Shown piece after piece: positions 20,456-20,967 of a DNA stretch of 20,967 bases (positions are counted from its first letter, which is position 1; each line of letters begins with the position of its first letter). The translations under genes and the position numbers were made by a program. Location of the stretch: contig CAKSZM010000027.1 of the NCBI GenBank assembly GCA_934525735.1, forward strand, positions 1 to 20,967, in the 5' to 3' direction. The notes beneath the pieces are model-generated. The model was not told where the DNA came from, did not search any database, and saw only the letters and a program-made list of their open reading frames with translations. The stretch is from an uncultured Faecalibacterium sp. (GTDB taxonomy: Bacteria > Bacillota > Clostridia > Oscillospirales > Ruminococcaceae).

Positions 20456-20967
20456 ATGAAAAAGATCTCTCGTCGCAGCTTTCTGGCAGCTGCCGGTCTG
20501 TCTGTTGCTGCTCTGGCTCTGACCGCTTGCGGCGGTTCTGCTTCCAGCACCGCTTCTTCCGTGGCAAGCTCTGCTGCCGCTTCTTCCGAAGCTGCTTCTA
20601 CCAGCGCTGCCGCTGGCGAGCTGACCACCGTTGAGGCCGGCAAGCTGACCATGGCTACCAACGCAACCTTCCCTCCGTATGAGATGACCACCGATGCAGG
20701 CGAGTTCGAGGGCATCGACATTGAGACCGCTCAGGCCATTGCTGACAAGCTGGGTCTGGAGCTGCAGATCGACGACATGGACTTTGACGCTGCTCTGCTG
20801 AGCGTGCAGCAGGGTAAGGCCGATATCGTCATGGCCGGCGTCACCGTCACCGACGAGCGCAAGGCTGTGATGGACTTCTCCGACAGCTATGCTACCGGCA
20901 TCCAGTCCATCATCGTGCCCGAAGGCTCCGACATTGCATCTCCCGATGATCTGGCGGGCAAGAAGAT
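20456..20967 (+). CDS. Polar amino acid ABC transporter substrate-binding lipoprotein (partial, 3' end outside window)
   Basis: The first 170 codons of a family 3 solute-binding protein are present. The signal peptide carries a twin-arginine pattern (MKKISRRSFLAAAG) and lipobox LTAC; a Ser/Ala-rich tether follows to about residue 55. The binding domain opens with KLTMATNATFPPYEMTTD, FEGIDIETAQAIADKLGLEL and LLSVQQGKADIVMAGVTVTD, standard for receptors of polar amino acids such as glutamine, histidine or cystine. The codons favour GCT/TCT more than neighbouring genes, as in highly expressed genes. The SD and promoter are strong. Permease and ATPase genes probably follow beyond the window. Confidence 0.9.
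   Translation, partial: MKKISRRSFLAAAGLSVAALALTACGGSASSTASSVASSAAASSEAASTSAAAGELTTVEAGKLTMATNATFPPYEMTTDAGEFEGIDIETAQAIADKLGLELQIDDMDFDAALLSVQQGKADIVMAGVTVTDERKAVMDFSDSYATGIQSIIVPEGSDIASPDDLAGKK

Overview
The window looks like a chromosomal segment of a GC-rich Firmicute of the Oscillospiraceae/Ruminococcaceae type, most likely Faecalibacterium or a close relative. This is inferred from strong AGGAGG-type ribosome binding sites, TTGACA/TATAAT promoters, a T-box leader, Ser/Ala-rich lipoprotein linkers, the gene content and GC-rich intergenic repeats. No tRNA, rRNA or CRISPR array was seen.

Layout. Positions 1-684 are non-coding: a terminator for a gene outside the window, an AT-richer stretch resembling mobile-element border DNA, and a cruciform-forming palindrome. 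Next come a UPF0371 (DUF1846) protein (-) divergent from an Eis-type GNAT acetyltransferase (+), a GPH-type sugar/cation symporter (-), and a C69 dipeptidase followed by a PfkB-type sugar-phosphate kinase (-, one unit). A lone substrate-binding lipoprotein (-) faces a + strand unit of a Crp/Fnr regulator, a GT2 glycosyltransferase and a flavin-reductase-like protein. Positions 11795-12145 hold a compact Fst/par-like type I toxin-antitoxin locus. Then follows a methionine block, all on the - strand: metA, metY, metI, metN and metQ. metQNI sits behind a T-box leader with its own promoter. Divergent from it is a two-gene ThrE-type exporter (+), followed by a frameshifted gene remnant (-), a nitroreductase (+) and the start of a polar-amino-acid-binding lipoprotein (+, cut by the window end).

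How the genes work together. MetA carries Glu111, the residue associated with acetyl-CoA use, so it should make O-acetylhomoserine. MetY converts that to homocysteine with sulfide. MetQNI imports methionine under T-box control, while metY-metA has no visible T-box or SAM riboswitch. ThrE may export threonine/serine, drawing on the same aspartate-family pool.

The two strongest unusual findings are these. (1) MetQ is circularly permuted: the half that is C-terminal in ordinary MetQ follows the signal peptide, and the usual N-terminal half ends the protein. (2) A 34-residue membrane peptide (-) faces a convergent antisense RNA (+) with its own consensus promoter and terminator, and two direct-repeat blocks make that RNA complementary to the toxin start region. 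Also notable are a three-copy structured intergenic repeat whose terminal stems co-vary, and a MITE-like element between metY and metA.
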